A DNA stretch of 64,000 nt from CAZSDU01 sp963662525. Its GTDB lineage: Bacteria; Bacteroidota; Bacteroidia; Bacteroidales; FEN-979. Below, one piece after another: positions 8,564 to 17,095 of the stretch; position 1 is the first letter of the stretch; every line of letters starts with the position of its first letter. The stretch is from the NCBI GenBank assembly GCA_963662525.1, contig OY759717.1:372001-436000 (forward strand), read 5' to 3'. The position numbers and the translations under genes were made by a program. The notes below the pieces were generated by a model. The model had not been told where the DNA came from, did no database searches, and saw nothing but the letters and a program-made list of their open reading frames with translations.

Positions 8564-8637
8564 CGGACCGGACGGGACTCGAACCCGCGACCTCCGCCGT
8601 GACAGGGCGGCATTCTAACCAGCTGAACTACCGATCC
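8564..8637 (-). tRNA. tRNA-Asp (GTC)
   Basis: A 74-base cloverleaf. Acceptor arms GGATCGG and CCGGTCC pair with one T-G pair. The anticodon stem CCGCC/GGCGG encloses the loop CTGTCAC, giving anticodon GTC. The T arm is GCGGGTTCGAGTCCCGT. No CCA is encoded. It has its own promoter and terminator. Confidence 0.95.
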
Positions 8638-8650
8638 TCAATTGGAGGTG

Positions 8651-8680
8651 CAAATGTACATTTATTTTTCTAAAATGCAA
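8651..8680 (-). promoter_or_regulatory. Promoter of tRNA-Asp
   Basis: Read leftward: TTG (8680-8678), a 19-base spacer, then TACATTTG (8658-8651), 13 bases upstream of the mature tRNA end. This is a canonical Bacteroidota -33/-7 pair in the short gap behind comEC. Confidence 0.75.
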
Positions 8681-8688
8681 GTATCTTT

Positions 8689-10812
8689 TTAAAATTCATA
8701 CACGAATGCCCCATCCCGGCTGACAGCATGACAACGAATACCCAGCTTTCCTGCTTCCGACACCCACCTTTCAATCCTCGTAGTATAATTCGTGGCGTCA
8801 ATTATTATAACTTGAACCTTGTAAACTCTCAAAACATCCTGCAAATGGATCATTGGGTTACCACTGATGATCAAAAAATCAAGATTCAATTTTGAATTTA
8901 CATGCTTAGGAATTTTCCCGTTCAGAATTCCAATCCTTTTTGTTTCAAATTGAATATAAGAACCATTTCTTATCCACCTGGACCGGAGGGGATCCTTATA
9001 ATTGTTCATACATGCAGATCCGAGCCAGAATAAACTTCTTTGTTTAAGATCCAGGGCATCCCAGGCCGGCATGATGGATTCCACTGCCTTATCAAGTCTA
9101 GTGGCAAAGGATTCATGATCCCTGAAATCATACATTAAAGCAGCCCTGCTATTCCCACTGAACTCGAAGCAGGCCATTCCTTTTATATTGTAAACTGTAA
9201 TGCTGTTGCTCATCAGTCTTCCGATCTTACGATACAGGAAGGAAGATTCCAGAACAATAAGGCAGATGATTACAGGAAAAATTATTCCGAACCTCCTCTT
9301 CATGAATAAAATATAAACAAGGATAAGGATGAGGTACAGCATCAGCATCTCATAAAGGGTCAGGTAGATGCCCCGGGAAGTGGAGAAAGGAAGTTGTTCA
9401 ATTCCCTGTATGACGAAATTCAGAATCCAGACCAGGCCACCCAGGATTTTTGTCAGACATATGGATATTATCGGTACTGTTCCAAAACCCAGGGCAAGAA
9501 TCCCGAGATAAATGATCAGGCTGGATAAGGGAACAACGAAAAGATTTGTAAGCAGAAAGAAATTGGGGAATTGGTGAAAATAATACAAACTGACAGGGCA
9601 GGTAGCCAGCTGTGCAACAATGGATACTGCAAGTACCGACCATATCTTATCCCATAACCAGCCTGAAGTCACAACCCAATCGTAAACCGGCTGATATAAC
9701 AGACAAATGCCTCCCACGGCCAGATAAGAAAGCTGGAACCCCAAATCGCGGATGATCAGCGGATCAAGAATAAGGATAAAAAGCAGAGAAGCCGCAAGGA
9801 TGTTGAAGGTTTCTGGCGTCCGGCTGAGCGCCTTTCCTGTGATGATAAAACTCAGCATGGTAGCGGCCCTCAGAACTGAAGGGGAAAGGCCGGTAAGAAA
9901 GGCATAAAACCAGATGAGAAGCAACATCAGTATGGTTTTGCAGACACGAAGAAATTTCCTGCGATCCATATAGCCAAATATAACATTAAAGAACAGGTAT
10001 ATGATACCGACATGCATTCCCGATACCGAAAGGATATGCATTGCACCTGTCGCGGAATAAGCCTTTTTCAAGCCGGGGTCCAGCTCGTCTACATAGCCCA
10101 GTAACAATGCAGCCGCCACGGCGAACTCCTGCCCTTCCATACTATTTTTTCTGAGCACTTCGAGCAGACGATTACGGAGTGAAAAAGAAAAGGAACGGAT
10201 CAGATCTGCTGTCCTTAAATTCACTTTGATCCAGTCCCTGTTTTCGATCCACGACTGATAGTATATCCCCTTTCCTGCGAGATAAGCAGCATAATTAAAG
10301 GAAAAAGGGTTGGCCGTATTCCTGATTTTCTGCCAGACGACATAGGCATAAAGAAAATCTCCGCAGAACAATGGCCGTTCAGAGAAATTCATCTTCAGCT
10401 GGAGGGAGTAATTTCCATTGACCGGTTTCCATTGATTTTGCTGATAAATAAAACGACCGGCCACCATAACCTTAACAGAAGCAGTTCGTACAAGCGGTGG
10501 TTCGGATATTTCCAGCAGGTACCATCCCTCTTCCGGGATTTTTTCCGGCCGGTCGGCAGACTTTAACGCAGAGCTGCTTAATTCAGATCCCAGGAAAAAA
10601 GAAAATATAACAATCACCAATCCCGTCATCCCGCGGAAAGCAAATCCATACAAGCGTTTTGAAAGCAGAATCAGGCAGAAACATACGAAAAGAGCCGGCG
10701 GAAATACGGTGACCGGCAATGAAAATACCGACTGATAACAGATACCGGAGATAATCCCTGAAAGGAAGGGCAGGAGAATACGTAAGAGCGGATAAGGACG
10801 CCAGGGATTCAT
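8689..10812 (-). CDS. comEC: ComEC/Rec2 family DNA-uptake channel protein
   Basis: A 707-residue integral membrane protein. The N-terminal third has membrane helices and a soluble DUF4131-type segment (NPFSFNYAAYLAGKGIYYQ). The Competence domain follows, with AYSATGAMHILSVSGMHVGI near residue 255 and about eight more helices. The C-terminal part (from about 540) corresponds to the beta-lactamase-like domain but has no HxHxDH metal motif, so it looks degenerate. ComEC forms the inner-membrane channel for single-stranded DNA in natural transformation. It lies 49 bases behind two TPR genes, in a run starting at surE. Confidence 0.9.
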   Translation of the reverse strand: MNPWRPYPLLRILLPFLSGIISGICYQSVFSLPVTVFPPALFVCFCLILLSKRLYGFAFRGMTGLVIVIFSFFLGSELSSSALKSADRPEKIPEEGWYLLEISEPPLVRTASVKVMVAGRFIYQQNQWKPVNGNYSLQLKMNFSERPLFCGDFLYAYVVWQKIRNTANPFSFNYAAYLAGKGIYYQSWIENRDWIKVNLRTADLIRSFSFSLRNRLLEVLRKNSMEGQEFAVAAALLLGYVDELDPGLKKAYSATGAMHILSVSGMHVGIIYLFFNVIFGYMDRRKFLRVCKTILMLLLIWFYAFLTGLSPSVLRAATMLSFIITGKALSRTPETFNILAASLLFILILDPLIIRDLGFQLSYLAVGGICLLYQPVYDWVVTSGWLWDKIWSVLAVSIVAQLATCPVSLYYFHQFPNFFLLTNLFVVPLSSLIIYLGILALGFGTVPIISICLTKILGGLVWILNFVIQGIEQLPFSTSRGIYLTLYEMLMLYLILILVYILFMKRRFGIIFPVIICLIVLESSFLYRKIGRLMSNSITVYNIKGMACFEFSGNSRAALMYDFRDHESFATRLDKAVESIMPAWDALDLKQRSLFWLGSACMNNYKDPLRSRWIRNGSYIQFETKRIGILNGKIPKHVNSKLNLDFLIISGNPMIHLQDVLRVYKVQVIIIDATNYTTRIERWVSEAGKLGIRCHAVSRDGAFVYEF

Positions 10813-10861
10813 AAAAACCTTTTCCGCTTAATCCGGAAAAACAGAAAAGGTAATATGCTGA

Positions 10862-11809
10862 TCAGTTACAATATTTCAACAGGAACTCCCTTGCTTTGGC
10901 AGAGCCCATGTCGGAAGCCGTTTTCCAGTCTTCGCATGCCGCAGGCAATTGGCCAAGGTACTGCTTTGCTACTCCCCTGTTGGTATACGCTTCATCGATC
11001 GATGCATTTTGCTCCAGAATACGGGTATATTCATCCAGGGCATTCTGATACTGCTTCAGATAAAGATAGGCCAGTGCCTTATTTAGCCGGGGGTTAATTT
11101 CTCCGGGATTGATTTCAGACGCTATAGAAAAATCGATAAGAGCATCCTCATAGCTTCCCATGGCTGCTTTAGCAGCTCCCCTGCTGGAGAAATAATCCCC
11201 TTGCACGGTATCCAGCCGAATAGCCTCGTTGAAGTCCTGGATGGCACCCAGGTAATCCCTGAGATTAAAACGGCTTAATCCCCTGTTATAGAATGCTTCC
11301 GCGAATTCAGGCTGGTACTGAAGTGCCCGGGAAAAATCCATTTGGGCCTGGGTATAATCTCCCAGGTCGTATTTTGCCAGTCCGCGGTTATGGTAGGCCT
11401 CAGGATAGGTTTCCTTAAGGGCGATGGCCTTGGTATAATCCCGGATGGCACCCTGGTAATCCTTCAAATAATCCTTGGCCAATCCACGGTTGTAGTAGGG
11501 TTCAGGATAAGATGGCCGAAGCTGAATGACTTTAGTGAAATCGAGGATGGCTTTCTCATATTCATTTTGCCCGGTATATGCGACCCCCCGGTTATAAAAT
11601 GGTTCAGCAACAGTGGAGTCAATTTCTATTGCAAGGTTAAAATCCTTCAGGGCAGCTGAAAAATCGCCCATTTTTGCCTTAACGATCCCTGAACTGATCA
11701 ATTCCTTCTGTGAATTTTGCTGAGCAAAGCTGGTTTCAACGAAAAATAAAAACAGCAGACTAAGCAGTAAAAAGCGAGTCGGCTTGCAAAAGAAGGTAAG
11801 AAATTTCAA
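10862..11809 (-). CDS. Secreted tetratricopeptide-repeat protein
   Basis: A 315-residue protein with an N-terminal signal peptide (about 10-29, cleavage after SFA) followed by about eight TPR units, recognisable by repeated EPFYNRGVA/EAYHNRGLAKYDLGDY patterns. It ends with AACEDWKTASDMGSAKAREF and KYCN, an ending also found in its upstream neighbour. The start appears to be TTG at 11809, because no ATG precedes the signal peptide; it overlaps the stop of the upstream TPR gene by 4 bases. TPR arrays bind other proteins; the partner is unknown. Confidence 0.82.
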   Translation of the reverse strand: MKFLTFFCKPTRFLLLSLLFLFFVETSFAQQNSQKELISSGIVKAKMGDFSAALKDFNLAIEIDSTVAEPFYNRGVAYTGQNEYEKAILDFTKVIQLRPSYPEPYYNRGLAKDYLKDYQGAIRDYTKAIALKETYPEAYHNRGLAKYDLGDYTQAQMDFSRALQYQPEFAEAFYNRGLSRFNLRDYLGAIQDFNEAIRLDTVQGDYFSSRGAAKAAMGSYEDALIDFSIASEINPGEINPRLNKALAYLYLKQYQNALDEYTRILEQNASIDEAYTNRGVAKQYLGQLPAACEDWKTASDMGSAKAREFLLKYCN

Positions 11810-12789
11810 TTCTGGCAGTATTTTTCAACCAATTCCTTGGCGGCTTCTCCTCCCAGTGACAGAGATCTTTTCCAGTCGGCACATGCACCTTCCAGATCGC
11901 CCTGAAGTTGTTTGACCCTTCCACGGTTATCGAGGGCATCTTTATATTCCGAATTGATCATAAGGGCTTTATCCAGGTCTTTCAGGGCAGCGGCAAGATC
12001 GCCCAGGGCCATTTCGGAGGCAGCGCGGTTATTATAAGCATTAAAATTGATGCTATCGACTCTCAGGGCTTCATTATAATCCAGGATAGCATTTTCATAC
12101 TTCCTCATATAATGATTCATCATCCCCCGGTTGGTGTATACTTCAGGATAATTCGGGCTGATCCGGGCGACGGAATCATAAAGGTCGTGGGCTCCCTGGT
12201 AATCCTGACGGAGAAAATGAATAGCAGCAAGGTAATTAAATGCCATGGAATTTTTGGGATCATGTGATAAAGCTTGTTTTAATTCTTTTTCAGACAGTTC
12301 ATAATCATTCAGTTCATAATGGGAAATACCTAAAATCAGGTAAGGCTGACCTCCAATCTTTGAAGATAGCTTCAGGGCTTCATTGGCATCTTCAATTGCG
12401 GCAGGATAGTTTTCCATCATGATGTATGTATACCCGCGCTGGGAATAGGTACGGGGGTTTTTCACCAGTTCGATGGACTTTGTAAAATCCAGAATGGCAG
12501 CATTTAAACTCTTCTTTTTTAGTTTCTCATTTCCTGATTTAAATAGCTCCATGGCTTTCCTCTGGGTTGAATCAAGCTGAGTTTCTTTTTTCAAAGGAAC
12601 CCTTATAATTTTATCTTTCTGCTGATTCTGATTTTTCGGATCAGCGGTAACCGGAGTAGCTCCTGTTCCCGGTGTCAGTTTGTATGTTTTCGTCGCCGGT
12701 TCCGCAGGTTTCTTTGGATTGGTTTGCGCCATACCACTATTGCAAAACAGGAAAAGAAAGATAAGGCAAGAAAGCAAAGATATTTTCAT
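11806..12789 (-). CDS. Secreted tetratricopeptide-repeat protein
   Basis: A 327-residue protein with a signal peptide (1-21, ending GMAQ), a low-complexity Pro/Lys/Thr linker (about 22-75), and about six TPR units (for example NPRTYSQRGYTYIMMENYPA). The last 30 residues (GACADWKRSLSLGGEAAKEL, then KYCQN) match the end of the next gene, which suggests tandem duplication followed by divergence. It lies 23 bases after lpxB in the same direction. It probably acts as a periplasmic or envelope scaffold; no enzymatic motif is seen. Confidence 0.82.
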   Translation of the reverse strand: MKISLLSCLIFLFLFCNSGMAQTNPKKPAEPATKTYKLTPGTGATPVTADPKNQNQQKDKIIRVPLKKETQLDSTQRKAMELFKSGNEKLKKKSLNAAILDFTKSIELVKNPRTYSQRGYTYIMMENYPAAIEDANEALKLSSKIGGQPYLILGISHYELNDYELSEKELKQALSHDPKNSMAFNYLAAIHFLRQDYQGAHDLYDSVARISPNYPEVYTNRGMMNHYMRKYENAILDYNEALRVDSINFNAYNNRAASEMALGDLAAALKDLDKALMINSEYKDALDNRGRVKQLQGDLEGACADWKRSLSLGGEAAKELVEKYCQN

Positions 12790-12812
12790 ACTAGTTTTTT
12801 TATGTTAACTCA

Positions 12813-13931
12813 CTATTTGTTTAAATATTGTATCATCAGACTTGCTGCACGTATTGAAGCACCTGCACCTCCGAGTTTTTCCAGCAGGTCATTATATCCC
12901 TGGATGATCTTACTTCGTACAGGACCGTCACCGAGTATATTTTTCAATTCGGTCGTAAGATTATCCAGGTTCAGATCCGATTGAATTAATTCTTTTACCA
13001 GGGGCTCATCAAGAATAAGATTCACCAGTGAAATGTATTTGACATGGACAATTCTTCGGGCAATAAAATAAGAAAAGGCATCTCCCTTATAGCAAACAAC
13101 CTGGGGTGTTCGGATAAGTGCTGTTTCCAGGGTTGCAGTTCCTGATGTAACCAGGGCGGCTTCGCTATGCTTTAATAAGGTATAGGTTACATTAAAAAGT
13201 ACCGGAATTTTCTGATCTTCGATAATATTACTGTAAAATGCAGGTGGTATCGCGGGAGCGCCTGCTATCACAAACTGATACTCAGGAAAACGGGGTATGA
13301 CCCGGATCATTTGCTGAAGCATCTTCTGTATTTCCATTTTCCGGCTTCCGGGCAACAGGGCAATTACCGGACGGTCAGGAAGGTCATGGGTCTTTAGAAA
13401 TTCATCCCGGCTGACCATGGTCTTTTCCATGCTGATCACATCCAGTAAAGGATGTCCAACAAAATCAACGGTATACTGAAAACGGGCAAAGAAGTCTTTT
13501 TCGAATGGAAGAATCACAAAGGTATGTTCCACATATTTCTTCAGGATTTGAACCCTGGCTGAACGCCAGGCCCAGAGCTGCGGAGATATATAATAAAAAA
13601 CCCTGATGCCATGTTTTGCAGCATATTTAGCCATCCGTAGATTAAATCCAGGATAATCGATCAGGATAAGGATGTCGGGCCGAAATGAAAGCAGGTCTTT
13701 TTCGCAAAAATCAAAGTTTTTCTTTATGGCAGGGAGATGGGTAATGACCTGGAAGAAACCCATATATGCCAGGTCGCGATAGTGTTTTACCAATTCAACC
13801 CCGGCTGCTTCCATTTGTTCGCCTCCCCAGCCTTTGAAGACGGCTGATCCATCCAGTTGAGCGAGTGCACGTATCAGGTTAGCGGCATGTAAATCGCCCG
13901 AAGCTTCACCGGCAATCAGGTAATAACGCAT
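12813..13931 (-). CDS. lpxB: Lipid-A-disaccharide synthase
   Basis: A 372-residue glycosyltransferase that joins UDP-2,3-diacylglucosamine and lipid X to make the lipid A disaccharide at the inner membrane. The family signature is clear: YLIAGEASGDLHAANLI at the start, GWGGEQMEAAG near 35-45, LIDYPGFNLRMAK near 91-103, YYISPQLWAWR near 113-123, and LLPGSRKMEIQ near 195. Length is normal. Its ATG overlaps the surE stop by one base (TAATG), indicating coupling. It shows that the cell has a lipid-A outer membrane. Confidence 0.96.
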   Translation of the reverse strand: MRYYLIAGEASGDLHAANLIRALAQLDGSAVFKGWGGEQMEAAGVELVKHYRDLAYMGFFQVITHLPAIKKNFDFCEKDLLSFRPDILILIDYPGFNLRMAKYAAKHGIRVFYYISPQLWAWRSARVQILKKYVEHTFVILPFEKDFFARFQYTVDFVGHPLLDVISMEKTMVSRDEFLKTHDLPDRPVIALLPGSRKMEIQKMLQQMIRVIPRFPEYQFVIAGAPAIPPAFYSNIIEDQKIPVLFNVTYTLLKHSEAALVTSGTATLETALIRTPQVVCYKGDAFSYFIARRIVHVKYISLVNLILDEPLVKELIQSDLNLDNLTTELKNILGDGPVRSKIIQGYNDLLEKLGGAGASIRAASLMIQYLNK

Positions 13932-14695
13932 TAAAACCAGTGTTGAATTGGCTCAATGGCCATATTTGCAGTAAAATCAAACTGAACAGGAACCAGGGCT
14001 ATATAATTGTGTTCAACTGCCCATTGGTCAGTATCGGGTCCATCACCGGTTTTCGCAAACACTCCTTTCATCCAATAGTATTTTCGGCCGTTGGGATCTT
14101 CCCTTTCATCAAAATCCTCCAGCCATGTGCCTTCTGCCTGACGGCAAACCCTTATTCCCAGAATCTGATCTTCAGGAACTGCAGGGATATTGACATTCAG
14201 GCATACTCCCTCAGGCAATCCGTGAGCTATTACCTTTTCAATAATAGAACGGACATACTTCCCGGAAGGTTCAAAATCCGCTTTCATGCTATAATTGTCC
14301 AGGGAAAAACCCACGGAAGACACTCCTGCCATGGCTCCCTCAAAGACAGCCGCCATGGTCCCGGAATAGATGATATTGATGGAAGCATTCGTTCCATGAT
14401 TGATCCCGGAAAACAGGAAATCGGGGCGGCGTTTAAGAATAACCTTGAAAGCCAGTTTCACGCAATCAGCAGGAGTCCCATTGCAGCAGTATTCCTCGTA
14501 ATCCTCCTCCTGCCTGATCAATTCGATCCGTAAAGGAATGTTAATTGTGACCGCATGGGCTGTTCCAGACTGCGGGCGATCAGGAGCCAGAACGACCACT
14601 TTGCCGAAAGGGCGAACAATATCGATGAGTGCGCGAATACCCGGAGCTTTGATACTGTCGTCGTTGGTGATCAGGATCAGGGGTTTATCAGCCAT
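13931..14695 (-). CDS. surE: 5'/3'-nucleotidase SurE
   Basis: A SurE phosphatase of about 254 residues that removes phosphate from nucleoside 5'- and 3'-monophosphates. The metal site is visible: PLILITNDDS near the start (the NDD motif), then DRPQSGTAHAVT, CNGTPADCVKLA and SGINHGTNASINIIYSGTM. A longer frame begins at 14737, but the leftward -7 box at 14735-14742 places the transcript start near 14729, and MADKPLILITNDD is the normal family start, so ATG 14695 is chosen. It is the first gene of the surE-lpxB-TPR-TPR-comEC run. Confidence 0.94.
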   Translation of the reverse strand: MADKPLILITNDDSIKAPGIRALIDIVRPFGKVVVLAPDRPQSGTAHAVTINIPLRIELIRQEEDYEEYCCNGTPADCVKLAFKVILKRRPDFLFSGINHGTNASINIIYSGTMAAVFEGAMAGVSSVGFSLDNYSMKADFEPSGKYVRSIIEKVIAHGLPEGVCLNVNIPAVPEDQILGIRVCRQAEGTWLEDFDEREDPNGRKYYWMKGVFAKTGDGPDTDQWAVEHNYIALVPVQFDFTANMAIEPIQHWF

Positions 14696-14734
14696 ACTAA
14701 TAGATTTCCAAGGATTAAAATCATTATTTTTCTG

Positions 14735-14742
14735 CAAAATTA
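14735..14742 (-). promoter_or_regulatory. -7 element upstream of surE
   Basis: TAATTTTG read leftward matches TAnnTTTG and lies about 40 bases upstream of the ATG at 14695. No good -33 element was found, so it is a partial promoter match. Confidence 0.45.
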
Positions 14743-14755
14743 GGAATAATTCATG

Positions 14756-14763
14756 TAGCTTTG
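14756..14763 (+). promoter_or_regulatory. -7 element upstream of the secreted protein at 14788
   Basis: TAGCTTTG matches TAnnTTTG and lies 24 bases before the ATG at 14788, back-to-back with the surE box. The TTG at 14761 that could extend the reading frame is part of this box, which argues against its use as a start. Confidence 0.5.
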
Positions 14764-14787
14764 AGGACAGATTCTATAAAAAGCCCG

Positions 14788-15504
14788 ATGCTCAGGTACC
14801 TTTTCTTCATTCTGTTCCTTGTTACGACACTGCCATTGATGGCCCAGAATCTTATCCTCAATCCCGGTTTCGATCAGAACAATGGTTGTCCCAAACAAGC
14901 CGGCCAAATCTCCATGGCTAATTTCTGGTTCAGCCCGAATAATACAACCCCCGATTACTTTAATGATTGCAGTACTTCCTTTGATTTCGGTACAGAATTC
15001 AATAAAAAAGGAGGCCAGGTCCCACATTCAGGTCATGCCTATGCCGGTCTTCAGGTATATAATATGAACCGAAATGAATATTATGAATACCTGGAGACCC
15101 GGCTCGATAGTGCGCTAATAGCTAACCAACATTATTGTATTCATGCCTGGGTCAGCCTTGGCCAATCAAAATATGCTCTCCATGAATTCGGGGTAGTGCT
15201 TTCGGTGAATGAAATAAAGTCTCCAAATCCGAATAAGATGAAACTACCTTATACCCGGCTTGGAAATTCAAAACCATTGTCCGATGGGAATCAGTGGATA
15301 TGTATACAGGGTCTTTATATTGCCAAGGGGGGCGAACGGTTTATCACCTTCGGGGATTTCTCGACCAATGATAACTTCCTGGGTATTCAGATCGACGACA
15401 GCAAAGATACCCTGTTCAAATCGGCCTACTATTTTATCGATGACATCTCCGTAGAACTCCTGGAGGGATTAAAACAATGTAAATGCCTGGAAAGCAAGAA
15501 TTAA
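14788..15504 (+). CDS. Secreted protein with carbohydrate-binding-like N-terminal domain of OmpA-type proteins
   Basis: A protein of about 238 residues with a signal peptide (MLRYLFFILFLVTTLPLMAQ). The mature part starts NLILNPGFDQNNGCPKQAGQ and has FWFSPNNTTPDYFNDC and GHAYAGLQVYN. In Bacteroidota this jelly-roll-like segment commonly precedes an OmpA peptidoglycan-binding domain; here the OmpA part is absent and the protein ends in CKCLESKN. Four or more cysteines suggest disulfides outside the cytoplasm. The function is unknown. It is divergent from surE and convergent with maf. Confidence 0.7.
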   Translation: MLRYLFFILFLVTTLPLMAQNLILNPGFDQNNGCPKQAGQISMANFWFSPNNTTPDYFNDCSTSFDFGTEFNKKGGQVPHSGHAYAGLQVYNMNRNEYYEYLETRLDSALIANQHYCIHAWVSLGQSKYALHEFGVVLSVNEIKSPNPNKMKLPYTRLGNSKPLSDGNQWICIQGLYIAKGGERFITFGDFSTNDNFLGIQIDDSKDTLFKSAYYFIDDISVELLEGLKQCKCLESKN

Positions 15505-15506
15505 AT

Positions 15507-16091
15507 TCAAAATTTAAGCAATTCCTCATAAAGTTCCTTTACCGGTAGTCCCATCACATTAAAAAAGGATCCTTCTATTTTACTTATCCCGATGTATCCT
15601 ATCCATTCCTGACAGCCATATCCGCCCGCTTTATCAAACGGTTGGAAATTTTCGATATAGTAATCGATCTCTTCAGTACTTAAAGTCTTGAAGTAAACAG
15701 ATGAGATATTATGAAAAGTGACTCTTTTTTTTCGCGATTTCAGGCAAACACCGGTTATCACTTCATGCCGGCACCCCGATAATTTCTCCAGCATGCTGAA
15801 TGCCTCCCTATAATTGGCTGGCTTTCCGAGTATTTCGCCCCCCAGGCTCACGATGGTATCCGCAGCAATAATAATGTTGTTTTCATGAAGCCTGCCCACA
15901 TCAAAACTATCTGCCTTGAGTTCAGCCAGAAACCGCGCAATCTCAGCGTGTTGAAGCCCGGCAGGATATTCCTCCTGCACATGGGTGGTAAGAATCTCAA
16001 AATCAAGACCCAATTCTTTCAACAGATACTGGCGACGGGGTGATTGCGAAGCAAGGATTAGGTGTTTCCGTTCAAATCTCTGGTTGAGCAT
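15507..16091 (-). CDS. maf: Maf-like nucleoside triphosphate pyrophosphatase
   Basis: A 194-residue Maf protein. The signature SQSPRRQYLLKELGLDFEI near the start, the central AADTIVSLGGEILGKP, and EKLSGCRHEVITGV match the family. YhdE-type members hydrolyse dTTP, UTP and modified pyrimidine nucleotides to the monophosphate, cleaning the nucleotide pool; the SPRR form favours this type. It is the last gene of a leftward run, 6 bases behind the UbiA-like gene, and its 3' end nearly meets the convergent secreted-protein gene. Confidence 0.93.
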   Translation of the reverse strand: MLNQRFERKHLILASQSPRRQYLLKELGLDFEILTTHVQEEYPAGLQHAEIARFLAELKADSFDVGRLHENNIIIAADTIVSLGGEILGKPANYREAFSMLEKLSGCRHEVITGVCLKSRKKRVTFHNISSVYFKTLSTEEIDYYIENFQPFDKAGGYGCQEWIGYIGISKIEGSFFNVMGLPVKELYEELLKF

Positions 16092-16097
16092 ATAGCG

Positions 16098-17072
16098 TTA
16101 TTTCGGGATAAGAAAAAGTAACATGGATAAAATACCATTCAGCATAATGAGCTTGGAAATATTGCTCATCAAATGAAAGCCATTTTTGGAATGGGTAAAA
16201 AACAGCATAAAAATCAGGATTATCAATGGTAATTGTATCATGATCAGCAGATACCAGAAGAGCAGTTGCTGATCCAGGTGGGAAAGGATTATTTGGATAA
16301 ATCCCATGAGCAGGAGTGTAATAATTAGTAATACCAGCACTATCAAACTGGTCATCCTGTTCCCTATTATGATAGGCAGAGTGCGGCAATCCAGTGCTCT
16401 GTCGCCTTCCTGATCTTCCATATCTTTAATGATTTCCCTGGAAAGTGACAGCAAGAATGCAAATACAGCATAAGCGATAACCAATCGGCTCACCCAGGCT
16501 TGTCCGGGTATAACGCCGGTAAAAATATCAGGAGAAAGACAGAGGAAATAAAAATCAAACAGCCAGACAACGAAAATTACCGTTGCGGAGAGCAATGCAA
16601 CAAGAAAATTACCCCAAAACAACATTCTTTTATACCGGGCAGAATACAGCCATAACAATCCGGCAATAAAGGGAAAAATAAAGCCAAAACTCAGAACCTT
16701 AACCCTGAAAGCAAGGAAGAAACCTATCAGTATTGCCATAAAATTCAATAATAAATGAAGTTTAATGGCGCCACGATATGAAATGAATCGGGTAACGACC
16801 GTTCTACCAGGTTTATTGATCTGATCGATTTTTACATCATAATAATCGTTGATCACATAGCCTCCCATAGTAATAAGTATTGTTGCAAGGACCAGCAGAA
16901 TAAAATCCATAAAAGGAGATATTGCTTCCGGATGTCCGGTGTAAAGAAAGTTCTGTAAAATACAATAGCGTATTAAGACCTGGGTAAGAATAATAATCAG
17001 CAGATTAGGCAGGCGTATCAGCTGAAATAAGAATTTCATCCATTCAAGCCCAAAGGTAGTTTGCTGTTTCAT
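16098..17072 (-). CDS. UbiA family prenyltransferase (geranylgeranylglycerol-phosphate geranylgeranyltransferase-like)
   Basis: An integral membrane prenyltransferase of about 324 residues with eight or nine helices. The two Asp-rich metal/diphosphate motifs are present: GGYVINDYYDVKIDQINKPG near 70-90 and SREIIKDMEDQEGDRALD near 200-220. The sequence resembles the UbiA subgroup related to archaeal digeranylgeranylglyceryl phosphate synthase, which is common in Bacteroidota, but the true substrate (menaquinone precursor, glycerol phosphate or other) cannot be told from sequence. ATG 17072 is preferred over a TTG at 17102 that would overlap the upstream gene. Confidence 0.85.
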   Translation of the reverse strand: MKQQTTFGLEWMKFLFQLIRLPNLLIIILTQVLIRYCILQNFLYTGHPEAISPFMDFILLVLATILITMGGYVINDYYDVKIDQINKPGRTVVTRFISYRGAIKLHLLLNFMAILIGFFLAFRVKVLSFGFIFPFIAGLLWLYSARYKRMLFWGNFLVALLSATVIFVVWLFDFYFLCLSPDIFTGVIPGQAWVSRLVIAYAVFAFLLSLSREIIKDMEDQEGDRALDCRTLPIIIGNRMTSLIVLVLLIITLLLMGFIQIILSHLDQQLLFWYLLIMIQLPLIILIFMLFFTHSKNGFHLMSNISKLIMLNGILSMLLFLIPK

Positions 17073-17095
17073 ATATGAAGATTTAGGCTGATGCC

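Noticed and set aside
8416..8618. Short open frames on both strands across tRNA-Asp
   Set aside because: They read through the tRNA and its terminator and encode the well-known tRNA-derived pseudo-peptides (GRGFESRP, DGTRTRDL).
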